Shown: positions 1 through 8,660 of the stretch, one piece after another
How positions within the stretch are numbered: position 1 is the stretch's first letter
Layout of the letters: each line of letters opens with the position of its first letter
Assembly: GCA_002699585.1 (NCBI GenBank)
Contig: PABP01000038.1
Coordinates: forward strand, 496,001 to 560,000
DNA from: Anaerolineaceae bacterium
GTDB lineage: Bacteria; Chloroflexota; Anaerolineae; Aggregatilineales; Phototrophicaceae
DNA length: 64,000 bases
Direction of reading: 5' to 3'
Notes under the pieces: model-generated
What the model saw: the letters and a program-made list of their open reading frames with translations, nothing else
Told to the model about the DNA's origin: nothing
Databases searched by the model: none
Position numbers and translations under genes: made by a program

Positions 1-1
1 G

Positions 2-2281
2 GTCATCATCAACCTGCTTTTAGCGATTGCGGCGCTAGTCGGCGGGCTAGTGATTGCCTGGTTAACGCTGCTGATCCTGGCAACTGTGGGTCCACAAGCA
101 GATGTGCTTGGCATGCCAGAAATCAGCTTGATCCAGATGGATACATTTGCACTGCTAGCGATTGCCCTGGTGCTGATCGTCATTGGCCTGACGATACCGA
201 CCTATGTCGCAGCAACACGCAGCCTAGCCGTTCTCAAGCAAGCGATGGCCCGTCCGCCGCAGACACCGATCTGGGCACGCTTTGGCCTGGACTTTGGCTT
301 GATTGCCCTCGGCCTGATTTTCGTCGTGCGGCTGGTTTCCCAGGTGGCGAATGTGCCCTTAGAAACGATCATCAGCCAGCCGGAGCAACTGCTGGACGTG
401 CTGACATCCCAGGATTTTGGGGCACAACTCAACGACCCGTTCACGTTGGCGGCCCCGGCCCTGCTCATCATGGGCAGCGCCCTGTTATGGATGCGCCTAT
501 TTCCGCTGATCGTCAGTGGCATTGGGCGATTAACTGAGGTGCGCAACGGGCTGACAAGTCGATTGGCGTTCTGGAATGTGGCGCGTGATCCGGCGCATTA
601 TGCGCAGTTGGTGCTGCTGCTGATCATCACGCTATCGTTGGGAACCGCTTCTATTTTGCTAGATGCTGCCCGCCAGGAAAACAGCCGTTCGGTGGCTGTG
701 GCGCAGGTCGGGGCGGATGCGGCTATCGATGTCATCCCTGCGGAATATGACGACAGCTTCGACCCGATGACGCTGCCCGGTGTTGAGGCCGCTAGCGATA
801 TGATGGTTGTTCCGGTCAATGCGGCGCGTGAGATCACGCTGTTGGGGGTTGATCCCGCCGAGCTGGACGCCTTCCCGGATTTAGCCACGCCCTTAAACGT
901 ACTGCATGATATCGCCGCGCCGGACCTGGGTGGCTTACAGGTCTCAGAAGAAGCACAGACGATTGCGCTGGACATCATGAGCCTACCGGATGAAAGCGCC
1001 GAAACATCGACGACTATCGCTGCCTTTGTTGATCTGATTGATACACGCGGGCTGTTTCTCAGCATGGAACTGGTACCACAGAGCCGTACATCACCCGGCA
1101 CATTCAGCACATACCAGACCAACCCCCTGCCCTGTGTCGGGCCGTGGACGCTGCTGGGCATCCGGCTAACGGCAGAGCAAGCGGGTAACGATGATTTTGT
1201 TCATACGGTAATCATGGATGCGTTAGTTGCAGGTGGCACATCGCAGCAATTGGCTAGTTTCGATGCCGATACCCTGGATGATTGGCGTTGGGAACGCGGT
1301 AGCGATCAGATGATCGAAAACGCCTCACTGATACCGGAAACGGAACGCTATACTCAAGGCGATGGCGCGCTGCTGGTCCGCTACAGCGTAGAAACCTACG
1401 GCCCACGTATGACACAACCGGCCCTGGTCTATCGCCCGGTGGTTGAGCAACCCATGCCAGTGCTGATTTCCCCGGCCTTTGCGGAAGCCTATGGTACACG
1501 CAGCAGCTTACGGCGTCCGCTGGATGTGGGGGATACGATCACGACCGAATTGATTATCCAGGAAGGGTTCCAGACGGCCTACATCAGCAATCGCTCGATT
1601 CCGTCGCGGACATTGAACATGCGCTATACGGTCGCGGGCATCATTCCAGAGATGCCCATGTTTGAGCCTGATGCGCTGTATCTGGTGACGACAACGGAGT
1701 GGTTGCAACTGACGCTCAACCAGGATGCGAGCCTGGGAGAGTTCCATGAGCCGAACCGCACACTGCTCAAACTCAACGGCGAAAGGCCATCAAGCGACTT
1801 CTATACTGCGACAGAGACCATCCCTGGCTTGCTGAAGGCGACTGCCGCCTGGGACATCTACCAGCAACTATTGCGTGACCCGCTGACGAATGCCATCACG
1901 GGCGTGCTACTGGTCGGTTTCTGGATTTCGCTGATCCTGGGCATTATCGACTTTGCCTTCTACATGATTGTTACCATCCGGCGGCGGGCGATGTCGTTGG
2001 CGACCCTCAAAGCGATTGGCTGGCGCAACCGCAATATTCTGGGCCTGCTGGCCATCGAACAGAGCATCGTCATCGTTCCGGCGCTAATCATTGGCTTGAT
2101 CTTCGGCGTTGGTTTGACGCTGGTGCTGCAACCGATGTTGGGCATCCACACAGCGCTGGTCATCCCGGTGACAATATGGGCGCTACCGTTGATACTGATT
2201 GTCGCATTCGCGCTGACATTGGTGAGCGTCATGCAGTTGGTCTATCGAAACAGTGTGCAAATCATGCGCTTTGGTGAATAG
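2..2281 (+). CDS. FtsX-like ABC transporter permease (5' end outside window)
   Basis: The frame is open from base 2 with no stop upstream, so the N-terminus lies outside the window; the GTG at 50 is inside a membrane segment and is not a convincing start. About 760 residues are visible. Five hydrophobic segments lie in the first 210 residues, followed by a large presumably extracellular region of about 400 residues. The last 130 residues hold three more membrane segments, including the motif RRRAMSLATLKAIGW typical of FtsX/MacB C-terminal domains. This is the duplicated FtsX (LolC/E, MacB, YknZ) architecture. These proteins are not classical importers; they transmit mechanical force from ATP hydrolysis to lipoproteins, lipids or exported peptides. 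The two ATPase genes directly downstream are its likely partners. The substrate cannot be inferred from the sequence. Confidence 0.85.
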   Translation, partial: VIINLLLAIAALVGGLVIAWLTLLILATVGPQADVLGMPEISLIQMDTFALLAIALVLIVIGLTIPTYVAATRSLAVLKQAMARPPQTPIWARFGLDFGLIALGLIFVVRLVSQVANVPLETIISQPEQLLDVLTSQDFGAQLNDPFTLAAPALLIMGSALLWMRLFPLIVSGIGRLTEVRNGLTSRLAFWNVARDPAHYAQLVLLLIITLSLGTASILLDAARQENSRSVAVAQVGADAAIDVIPAEYDDSFDPMTLPGVEAASDMMVVPVNAAREITLLGVDPAELDAFPDLATPLNVLHDIAAPDLGGLQVSEEAQTIALDIMSLPDESAETSTTIAAFVDLIDTRGLFLSMELVPQSRTSPGTFSTYQTNPLPCVGPWTLLGIRLTAEQAGNDDFVHTVIMDALVAGGTSQQLASFDADTLDDWRWERGSDQMIENASLIPETERYTQGDGALLVRYSVETYGPRMTQPALVYRPVVEQPMPVLISPAFAEAYGTRSSLRRPLDVGDTITTELIIQEGFQTAYISNRSIPSRTLNMRYTVAGIIPEMPMFEPDALYLVTTTEWLQLTLNQDASLGEFHEPNRTLLKLNGERPSSDFYTATETIPGLLKATAAWDIYQQLLRDPLTNAITGVLLVGFWISLILGIIDFAFYMIVTIRRRAMSLATLKAIGWRNRNILGLLAIEQSIVIVPALIIGLIFGVGLTLVLQPMLGIHTALVIPVTIWALPLILIVAFALTLVSVMQLVYRNSVQIMRFGE

Positions 2282-2320
2282 TGCTTTGGCGAATAGCAAA
2301 AAACAATACGGGGCATATCT

Positions 2321-3184
2321 ATGACAGCATTCATTGACTGCGACAATCTCGTCAAAATCTACAAAGTGGCTGACCTGGAAGTGGTGGCGTTGCAGGGGTT
2401 GGAACTGGCCATCGATCAGGGTGAAATGATCGCGCTGGTGGGGCCTTCCGGCTCTGGTAAATCAACGCTAATGAACATCCTCGGCGGGCTGGATACGCCC
2501 TCAGCCGGTCACGTCATGGTCGGTGAGCACGATCTACTGGAGATGTCGCGCAAGCAGCAGGTCAACTATCGGCGCAATGTAGTCGGCTTCGTGTGGCAGC
2601 AAACGGCACGCAACCTACTACCCTATCTGACCGCCCAGGAAAATGTCGAGTTGCCAATGACTTTCACACGGATCAAGCCCCAGGAACGGCGTGAACGGGC
2701 TGTTGATCTACTGACGCAGGTGGGGCTGGCGGAACGGCTGGACTTTCGGCCTCAGCAGCTCAGTGGTGGGGAGCAGCAGCGGGTGGCCCTGGCGGTTGCA
2801 CTAGCCAACCAGCCCCAATTGCTGATCGCTGACGAGCCAACGGGCGAAGTTGATAGTGAAGCGGCGGCGGGCATCTTCGACACCATGCGCCACCTGAACG
2901 AAGCCTTTGGCGTCACGATTGTCATCGTCACGCACGACCCGGATGTCGCCCAGCGCGTTAACCGCGTGGTGGGCATCCGCGATGGCCGCGTTTCGGTCGA
3001 GGTGCTGCGGCGTGGCGAAGGCGGCGTCGACCTGACGCACGAAGAATTCGTGGTGCTGGACCGTACCGGGCGCTTGCAACTGCCACAGGGCTATCTGGAT
3101 GTCCTGGCGATGCAAAAGCGCGTGATTGTCCGCTTACACGATGACCATATTGGCATCTACCCCGATAAGATGGAGGAAGCTTAA
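2321..3184 (+). CDS. ABC transporter ATP-binding protein (MacB/LolD type) with C-terminal extension
   Basis: A 287-residue ATPase. Walker A is GPSGSGKST at residues 41-49, the ABC signature LSGGEQ at 147-152, Walker B LLIADE at 167-172, and the H-loop histidine is in VTHDPD. This fits the MacB/LolD/FtsE class that partners FtsX-type permeases, and the permease gene ends 39 bp upstream. It is about 65 residues longer than a normal LolD (around 225-235). The extra C-terminal stretch contains LDRTGRLQLPQGYL followed by a short beta-rich segment ending GIYPD, which looks like an AbrB/SpoVT-type swapped-hairpin fold. That reading is inference from pattern only. The stop overlaps nothing; the next ATPase starts 1 bp later. 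Confident about the ATPase, unsure about the extension. Confidence 0.9.
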   Translation: MTAFIDCDNLVKIYKVADLEVVALQGLELAIDQGEMIALVGPSGSGKSTLMNILGGLDTPSAGHVMVGEHDLLEMSRKQQVNYRRNVVGFVWQQTARNLLPYLTAQENVELPMTFTRIKPQERRERAVDLLTQVGLAERLDFRPQQLSGGEQQRVALAVALANQPQLLIADEPTGEVDSEAAAGIFDTMRHLNEAFGVTIVIVTHDPDVAQRVNRVVGIRDGRVSVEVLRRGEGGVDLTHEEFVVLDRTGRLQLPQGYLDVLAMQKRVIVRLHDDHIGIYPDKMEEA

Positions 3185-3185
3185 G

Positions 3186-3863
3186 ATGTCGGCCATCATC
3201 CAAACACACGACCTGGGACGGGTATTCCATGCCGGCGCACGCGATGTCCATGCGGTGCGCGATGTCTCATTTAAAGTCCAGGCAGGCCAATTTACGACCA
3301 TCATTGGGCGATCTGGTGCAGGCAAAACGACGCTGCTCAACTTGATCGCCGGATTAGAAAAGCCCACCAGCGGCGATGTCGTCGTCGATGGCAGCCGTAT
3401 TCATGCTTTGGCTGAGGGCGAGCGTTTCGCTTTCCGACGCGAGAAGATCGGCTTCATTTTCCAGAACTTCGGCTTACTGCCCCTACTAAGCGCCGCCGAG
3501 AATATCGGCGTACCGTTACGCATGCGGCATATGTCGGCCAGGGAGCGCGACGAACGCGTGGCTGAGGCCCTCGAATGGGTCGGACTGAGCAAGCGGGCCA
3601 GCCATCGGCCTTATGAACTAAGCGGTGGCGAGCAACAGCGCGTGGCCGTTGCACGGGTGCTGGCAGCACGGCCTATGCTCATCCTGGCAGATGAACCCAC
3701 CGGACAATTGGATTTGCAAACGGGGCGACGCATCATCGAGGCCATGCGTAATTTGGCAGCGGAACTGGGCATCACACTGCTGGTCGTCACACACGATCAG
3801 CAGGTGGTACAGGCCGCCGACGCCATCTATGAAATGCACGACGGCGTCATCACGCCTGCCTAA
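3186..3863 (+). CDS. ABC transporter ATP-binding protein (LolD/FtsE type)
   Basis: A 225-residue ATPase. The ATG at 3186 is preferred over an upstream in-frame start at 3126 because it follows a GGAGG at about 3171-3176, gives the family's usual length and leaves the preceding gene intact (its stop ends at 3184). Walker A GRSGAGKTT is at 41-49, the signature LSGGEQ at 145-150 and Walker B LILADE at 165-170. It is the second ATPase of the FtsX-type exporter unit. Two different ATPases for one large permease suggest either a heterodimeric motor or a second permease upstream of the window. A hairpin follows the stop codon. Confidence 0.9.
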   Translation: MSAIIQTHDLGRVFHAGARDVHAVRDVSFKVQAGQFTTIIGRSGAGKTTLLNLIAGLEKPTSGDVVVDGSRIHALAEGERFAFRREKIGFIFQNFGLLPLLSAAENIGVPLRMRHMSARERDERVAEALEWVGLSKRASHRPYELSGGEQQRVAVARVLAARPMLILADEPTGQLDLQTGRRIIEAMRNLAAELGITLLVVTHDQQVVQAADAIYEMHDGVITPA

Positions 3864-3875
3864 CTTAAAGCAAAG

Positions 3876-3901
3876 GGGGCCATCCATTTTTGGACGGCCC
3901 C
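3876..3901. terminator. Hairpin between convergent ABC and flavodoxin genes
   Basis: A 10-bp stem (GGGGCCATCC / GGACGGCCCC, one mismatch) with a 6-nt loop lies just after the ABC operon stop. There is no clear T-tract on the plus strand; on the minus strand the stem is followed by CTTTGCTTT. It could serve either or both convergent transcripts. Confidence 0.5.
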
Positions 3902-3952
3902 TCCCCACGCCTTGCACAGCCAGTCAACCCGACTGTGGCAACAAATGTTGAC

Positions 3953-4477
3953 TTACTTCAGTCCCAATTGAGCGGGTAGGCCTGCAGCCCAATCGCTGAT
4001 CGCACCCCAGTCGCGGTTATCAAGGACCGATTTACCATAGGCACGATGACCGGGCACAGCAGCCATCTTCTGGTGATCGAACTTCAGCTTGCGCGGATCA
4101 TAGCTGCCTACAAACATCTGGACAGCACCGGGCTTGAGCCAGGGATACTTGCCCAGGTTGTCATCAAGCTGGGTGAGCGTGTTTGCCATCTCTTTTTCAT
4201 CATTGCTGACCGGGCCAAGGCCAAAGACAGCAACGGGCAATTTTTCGAGTTGAGCCTGAAACTTCGTCAGGAAAGTATGGGCATCATCCAACCACTGGCC
4301 AATGTAAATCGGCGAGCCAAAGACGACAGCGTCAAACCCATCGAGTGAGGTCACCTTGTTCATTTCGGCGTATTCAGCTTCCAAGCCTTCATTTTCCAAG
4401 CTGACAGCAATGGACTCAGCAACTTCCTGAGTCGAACCATATTGGGTCGCATAAGCAACCAACACTTTTGCAGCCAT
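3953..4477 (-). CDS. Flavodoxin-domain protein (HemG/protoporphyrinogen-oxidase-like)
   Basis: The ATG at 4477 (MAAKVLVAYATQYGST) is chosen because AAGGA lies about 10 bases upstream and the flavodoxin fold starts at once; a longer frame reaching 4702 would overlap the neighbouring permease gene and adds no recognisable sequence. The product is 174 residues. The FMN phosphate-binding loop ATQYGST is at residues 10-16, followed by VVFGSPIYIGQW, the usual second flavin-binding region. The family includes menaquinone-dependent protoporphyrinogen oxidase HemG and unassigned flavodoxins. No heme biosynthesis gene is adjacent, so the physiological role is open. It appears monocistronic. Confidence 0.8.
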   Translation of the reverse strand: MAAKVLVAYATQYGSTQEVAESIAVSLENEGLEAEYAEMNKVTSLDGFDAVVFGSPIYIGQWLDDAHTFLTKFQAQLEKLPVAVFGLGPVSNDEKEMANTLTQLDDNLGKYPWLKPGAVQMFVGSYDPRKLKFDHQKMAAVPGHRAYGKSVLDNRDWGAISDWAAGLPAQLGLK

Positions 4478-4616
4478 TCCAAATAATCCTTTTTTGTGCG
4501 AACGATACACTACAACATTAACCGATGGGCGCGCCATCAGAAAAGTGTAATTCATCACCCATCGCGGGATGGACAGCATGACAAAAGGCTGTGGTAATAG
4601 CTTGTTGAAATGGGTT

Positions 4617-5495
4617 TTAGCGACCGCGTCCCTGGGGGTCGAGCAGGTCACGCAGGCCATCGCCCAGCAGATTGAAGCCGAGTACCATGAGCATAATGGC
4701 ACCGCCCGGATACAGAATTAACCAGGGGGCAATTTCCGCAAGGGCACGGTTGGAACTGAGCATCAAACCCAGGGATGGCTCCGGCTGCTGCGTGCCCAAG
4801 CCCAAAAAGCTGAGGCCCGCTTCCGTAATCAGCGCCCAGGATAACGCCAGCGTCACCTGGACGATCATCACCGAGGCAATATTGGGCAAAATGTGCCGGA
4901 CTAAGATCATCCAATCGCGTTTGCCAAGCGCACGCGCCGCCAGTACGTAGTCTTTTTCCTTGACGGAAATAACCTGCCCACGGGCAACACGGGCGAAGAT
5001 GGGTGTATAGACAATCGAAATAGCAAGGATGGTATTGTCGAGGCCGGGACCGAGAATGGTCACAATGAGAAGCGCCAATAGCAACCCGGGGAAAGCAAAG
5101 ATGATGTCCATGAGGCGCATAATCACGTTATCCAGCAGGCCACCGACATAACCTGAGATCGAACCTAGAGCGGTCCCAGCCAGGGTCGATATGGCGACTG
5201 ACAACAGCGCCACCTGCAACGAGTTGGCGGTGCCCTTCATCACACGGCTGGCGACATCGCGGCCAAATTGATCCGTGCCAAACAGATAGGTGCTATCCGG
5301 TGCGGATAGGCGATCAATCGCGTGCTGCTCCACTACAGGATAGGGGGTCAAACCGATCAGTCCCAGGAGACCGACCACGAGGAAAAAGGCAATAATCACG
5401 CCACCGATAACGGCGCCGCGCTCCTTCCAAAAGTTGGCTGCCAGGGTGCGCCATGTAGGGCGCAGGGCTAAAGTCACAGTATTTTCAGCGGCCAT
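4617..5495 (-). CDS. Dipeptide/oligopeptide-type ABC permease, DppC/OppC family
   Basis: A 292-residue integral membrane protein. It has one N-terminal membrane segment (GVIIAFFLVVGLLGLIGL), then a periplasmic loop with the DppC hallmark YLFGTDQFGRDVASRVM. The binding-protein-dependent permease core follows, with the EAA-like loop ARALGKRDWMILVRHILPN that contacts the ATPases. It ends in LLDPQGRGR. It overlaps the upstream permease gene by 11 bp, so translation is probably coupled. No ATPase gene follows on this strand; the next gene is a flavodoxin. The ATPases must be supplied from elsewhere, possibly by the importer at 22-26 kb. Confidence 0.93.
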   Translation of the reverse strand: MAAENTVTLALRPTWRTLAANFWKERGAVIGGVIIAFFLVVGLLGLIGLTPYPVVEQHAIDRLSAPDSTYLFGTDQFGRDVASRVMKGTANSLQVALLSVAISTLAGTALGSISGYVGGLLDNVIMRLMDIIFAFPGLLLALLIVTILGPGLDNTILAISIVYTPIFARVARGQVISVKEKDYVLAARALGKRDWMILVRHILPNIASVMIVQVTLALSWALITEAGLSFLGLGTQQPEPSLGLMLSSNRALAEIAPWLILYPGGAIMLMVLGFNLLGDGLRDLLDPQGRGR

Positions 5496-6447
5496 CGTAG
5501 GTTACTCGCGGGTCTAGAAGGGTGTAGGCAAAATCAACAATCAGGTTAATGACGACAAAGTTGACCGCAATGAACAGCGTCACGCCCTGGACAAGGGCAT
5601 AATCGCGCTGGGTAATGGCATTAATCAGCAGGCGGCCAATACCGGGAATGGCAAAAATCTGCTCCACAATGAATGCACCACCCAACAAGTAACCAAATTC
5701 AATACCGACCAGGGTCACAACTGGAATCATGGCATTCTTGAGAGCATGCCGCTGGAGGACGATCCGCTCGTGCAGCCCCTTGCTGCGGGCTGTACGGATG
5801 TAATCTTCGCTCATGACTTCCAGCATGGACGAGCGCGTCATACGCATGACCGATGAGGCAAATGATGTCCCCAGGGCCAACGCCGGGAAAATCATCTGTT
5901 GGAGATTAAGCGAAAGGTCTTCGGTCAGGTCGACGTAGTTGCCGGATGTCGGCAGAATACCGAAATAGACCGACAGCACAAAAATAATGAGCGTTCCCAG
6001 CAAGAAGTTGGGTATGGATAAGCCGACCATCGCAAAGAGACGCGCAAAAATATCCAGCGCGGAATTGCGATAGATCGCGGACAAAATGCCCATCGGGATG
6101 CCAATCAGCAGGGCGATAATGACCGAGATAATGGCCAGTTCCAATGTAGCCGGGAAGCGATCAATGATGAGATCGACAACGGGCCTACCCTGGCGAATCG
6201 ACATGCCCAGGTTGCCTGTCAGGACGTTGCCCATCCAGCTAAAGTATTGCTCTACAGGCGGGACATCCAGGCCATAGTACGCTTCTAAAGAGGCGCGCTG
6301 TGTATCGGACAGCATACCAGCCTCAGTCCCTAACTGGGCAGTAATAAAATCCCCAGGGACCAGACGAATGGCCCCAAACACCATGATCGAAATACCAATC
6401 AACATGGGAATCAGGGTGATAAAGCGTTGTGTCAGATAACGAACCAT
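5485..6447 (-). CDS. Dipeptide/oligopeptide-type ABC permease, DppB/OppB family
   Basis: A 320-residue permease with the DppB N-terminus (MVRYLTQRFITLIPMLIGIS), the FxLGTDxGxL-type region replaced by a typical GLDVPPVEQYFSWMGNVL segment, and six predicted membrane segments. The EAA-like loop reads TARSKGLHERIVLQRHALKN, and the end is YTLLDPRVTYDGR. It follows the binding-protein gene after a strong hairpin and overlaps the DppC-type gene by 11 bp. Together the three genes (binding protein, B, C) form an importer lacking its own ATPases. Confidence 0.93.
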   Translation of the reverse strand: MVRYLTQRFITLIPMLIGISIMVFGAIRLVPGDFITAQLGTEAGMLSDTQRASLEAYYGLDVPPVEQYFSWMGNVLTGNLGMSIRQGRPVVDLIIDRFPATLELAIISVIIALLIGIPMGILSAIYRNSALDIFARLFAMVGLSIPNFLLGTLIIFVLSVYFGILPTSGNYVDLTEDLSLNLQQMIFPALALGTSFASSVMRMTRSSMLEVMSEDYIRTARSKGLHERIVLQRHALKNAMIPVVTLVGIEFGYLLGGAFIVEQIFAIPGIGRLLINAITQRDYALVQGVTLFIAVNFVVINLIVDFAYTLLDPRVTYDGR

Positions 6448-6495
6448 GTGTTACAGCTTTTGTATTTTAAGAAGTCTATATCAAGTCAGTCTATA

Positions 6496-6519
6496 GAGGG
6501 GAGCTATACAGCTCCCCTC
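6496..6519 (-). terminator. Perfect intercistronic hairpin after binding-protein gene
   Basis: A perfect 10-bp stem GAGGGGAGCT / AGCTCCCCTC closes on the 4-nt loop ATAC. It sits between the binding-protein stop (6555) and the permease start (6447). No T-tract follows on the minus strand, so partial termination or 3'-end protection of the binding-protein message is more likely than full termination. Confidence 0.6.
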
Positions 6520-6554
6520 AGTCTATCTATGGCTCAGTGCGATATCGTCAGGAT

Positions 6555-8063
6555 TTACTTATCGACCTGGACGGCACTCAGGAAGTAGAGTGCATCACTG
6601 GCGTTGGGCGTCCAACCGGTGACGTAAGGCTGGGCGGCGGTATAGGTGTAACCGGAGTACAGCCAAATCCAGGGGCTGGTTTCCGCCAAGTGTTGTTGGA
6701 ACTCAGCGAAGATTTCATAACGTGCGGCTTCGTCGGTTTCGGCCTGGCCAGCTTTCATCAGTTGGTCGAGGGTGTCATCCAAGTAACCCGCGGTTTCCTG
6801 GAAGCGAGCATCCACCTGCCAGTAACGGGAGTACATGGTATAGGGATCGATGCGGCCACCATTAAGCGCGACGGCAGCGGTGAAGTCACCCCCCAGCCAG
6901 CGGTCAACATAGGTGCCGAATTCCAGCGATTCGATTTCGACGGTAATGCCGATTTCTGCAAGCTGTGACTGGATGTTCTGGGCGATGGAAGACGCCGTTG
7001 GCGGCTCCGCATTGGCGACGATCACGGGCAGCGTGAAGCCATCTTCCATGCCAGCGGTCGCCAGAAGTTCACGGGCCATATCGAGGTTCTTCTCGTAGCA
7101 GAACAGTTCGTCAGTCGGCAGGGCGAAGCTGGCCATAGTCAGCGGACCCGTAACGACGCCTTCACCGAGAGCAGCTGTATCAATGACTTCCTGACGATCA
7201 ATGGCGCAGGAAATGGCCTGACGCACTTCCAGGATGTCCAGCGGCTCGACAGCGGCGCGCAGTTGCAGCACGTTGTAGGACAGGGTCGGGGTGCGATACA
7301 GATCAATAGAATCGTCGCCAATCAGCAGGGTTGCAACCAGCGGATCGTTCAGCAAGGCGAAGTCGATTGTGCCAGCACGCAGGGCTGCCAGGATGGATGC
7401 TTCGTCGGGGATGATACGAATTTCGATACCATCGACAAATGGGCCTTCACCCCACCAATCGGGATTGGCTGTCAGGGAAGTGCTATCATCTGGCGTCCAG
7501 TTTTCCAGCATGAAGGGGCCGGTACCCACTGTTACCAGGGCCGGGTCTTCGCTGGCGATGACGTCCGACGAGAGGATGACGGCATTGGTGCTGGCCATCG
7601 CGGAAACAATCGGTGCGTCCGGTGTGGATAAGGTGAAGACCACAGTCAAGTCATCGGGTGCTTCCATGCTTTCGATACTGGCATAGTTGGTGGCGGCGGC
7701 TGAGGCCGTTTCTTCATCAAGGATGCGCTCAAAAGTCGCGATGACATCTTCGGCTGTGAATGCCGAGCCATCATGGAAAGTCACGCCTTCACGCAGGTTG
7801 AAGGTCAGGGTCAGACCATCATCGGAGAAAGACCAGTCGGTTGCCAGCACTGGGATCAGGTTCAAATCCTGGTCGGTCGTGACGAGCGGCTCATAAATGA
7901 GTTCTAGCAAGCGAAGTGACGCGAAAGCGGTCTGTGTATGCGGGTCCAGGCCAGTGGCATCAACGGCACGGCCTAAAATCAGGGTGTTATCCTGTGCGCT
8001 GGTGAAGGGCACAGCCACCAACACGACGAGAAGAACAAGAATAAGAGTAGTAAGCTTTTTCAT
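6555..8063 (-). CDS. ABC transporter substrate-binding protein, family 5 (peptide/oligosaccharide type)
   Basis: The ATG at 8063 follows GAGGAC and begins a classic signal peptide (MKKLTTLILVLLVVLVAVPF, then TSA-Q); an upstream in-frame start at 8150 would add a non-secretory leader. The product is 502 residues. Family-5 hallmarks are visible: LEPLVTTDQDLNLIPVLA-like N-lobe (here IYEPLVTT), FNLREGVTFHDGSAFTAEDV, and a C-lobe with the DPYTMYSRYW segment. No lipobox cysteine is present. It lies 121 bp downstream of an AnmK-GNAT pair and upstream of its two permeases. Substrates of this family include peptides, muropeptides, nickel and oligosaccharides. The AnmK neighbour hints at cell-wall fragments, but that is inference. 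Confidence 0.93.
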   Translation of the reverse strand: MKKLTTLILVLLVVLVAVPFTSAQDNTLILGRAVDATGLDPHTQTAFASLRLLELIYEPLVTTDQDLNLIPVLATDWSFSDDGLTLTFNLREGVTFHDGSAFTAEDVIATFERILDEETASAAATNYASIESMEAPDDLTVVFTLSTPDAPIVSAMASTNAVILSSDVIASEDPALVTVGTGPFMLENWTPDDSTSLTANPDWWGEGPFVDGIEIRIIPDEASILAALRAGTIDFALLNDPLVATLLIGDDSIDLYRTPTLSYNVLQLRAAVEPLDILEVRQAISCAIDRQEVIDTAALGEGVVTGPLTMASFALPTDELFCYEKNLDMARELLATAGMEDGFTLPVIVANAEPPTASSIAQNIQSQLAEIGITVEIESLEFGTYVDRWLGGDFTAAVALNGGRIDPYTMYSRYWQVDARFQETAGYLDDTLDQLMKAGQAETDEAARYEIFAEFQQHLAETSPWIWLYSGYTYTAAQPYVTGWTPNASDALYFLSAVQVDK

Positions 8064-8147
8064 AATGTCCTCGTTTGCACCTATAGCGGATAAAGAGTTT
8101 GTTCGATTAGCATAATTTTCTGCGGTCAGCCTCCTTTGCGTGGTTCG

Positions 8148-8181
8148 CATACGTGGGTGGAATATATAGACGTCACGTATG
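8148..8181. promoter_or_regulatory. 8-bp inverted repeat between GNAT and binding-protein genes
   Basis: CATACGTG at 8148-8155 is repeated as its exact complement CACGTATG at 8174-8181, separated by 18 bp that include AATATATAG. It lies just past the GNAT stop and upstream of the binding-protein gene. It could be an operator half-site pair around a promoter or a weak hairpin. Confidence 0.3.
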
Positions 8182-8184
8182 GGT

Positions 8185-8652
8185 TTATGACGTGCGTTTC
8201 CAGAAGATTAACTCAGTTATGCCGTGCATTGCGAAATCTGGCAACTGGCCGACATGCTGGTAGCCATGTTGGCGATAGAATGCGTGTGCTGCTGTATTGA
8301 AGTCTGATGCCAGCAGAAAAGTATCTGGAGTATGCTGTGAAATCGTCGTTTCTGCAATATCCATCAACGCGGTACCGATGCCCAGCCGCTTATGTTCGGT
8401 ACTGACACCGACCAGACGAATATACCCTCCAGAAAAGAACGTGCCCCGTATATAGTACCAGATGAAGCCCATGGGTTCGTCTTCATCAAGCAGGGCCACG
8501 TCAATACGGGCCGCCTCATCATTCGGTGACGACATGAAGAGGCGCAGCGCCTTTTCTTCCGTGACGTTATAACGCTGCCACAGCGGATTGCTGGCCATGA
8601 TGTGGGCGCAGGCCTCAGCATGATGTTTTTTGAACGGCGTGATTTTCAGCAT
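8185..8652 (-). CDS. GNAT-family N-acetyltransferase
   Basis: A 155-residue single-domain acetyltransferase. The acetyl-CoA-binding motif A is seen as VGVSTEHKRLGIGTALMD (around residues 81-98; the Q/RxxGxG/A pattern appears as KRLGIG). The C-terminal part has the usual NTAAHAFYRQHGYQHVG motif B. It starts 8 bp after the AnmK stop codon, so the two are surely co-transcribed. The acceptor is unknown; proximity to AnmK would fit an amino-sugar or peptide acceptor, but GNAT substrates cannot be predicted from sequence. Confidence 0.85.
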   Translation of the reverse strand: MLKITPFKKHHAEACAHIMASNPLWQRYNVTEEKALRLFMSSPNDEAARIDVALLDEDEPMGFIWYYIRGTFFSGGYIRLVGVSTEHKRLGIGTALMDIAETTISQHTPDTFLLASDFNTAAHAFYRQHGYQHVGQLPDFAMHGITELIFWKRTS

Positions 8653-8660
8653 ATGAGGGC

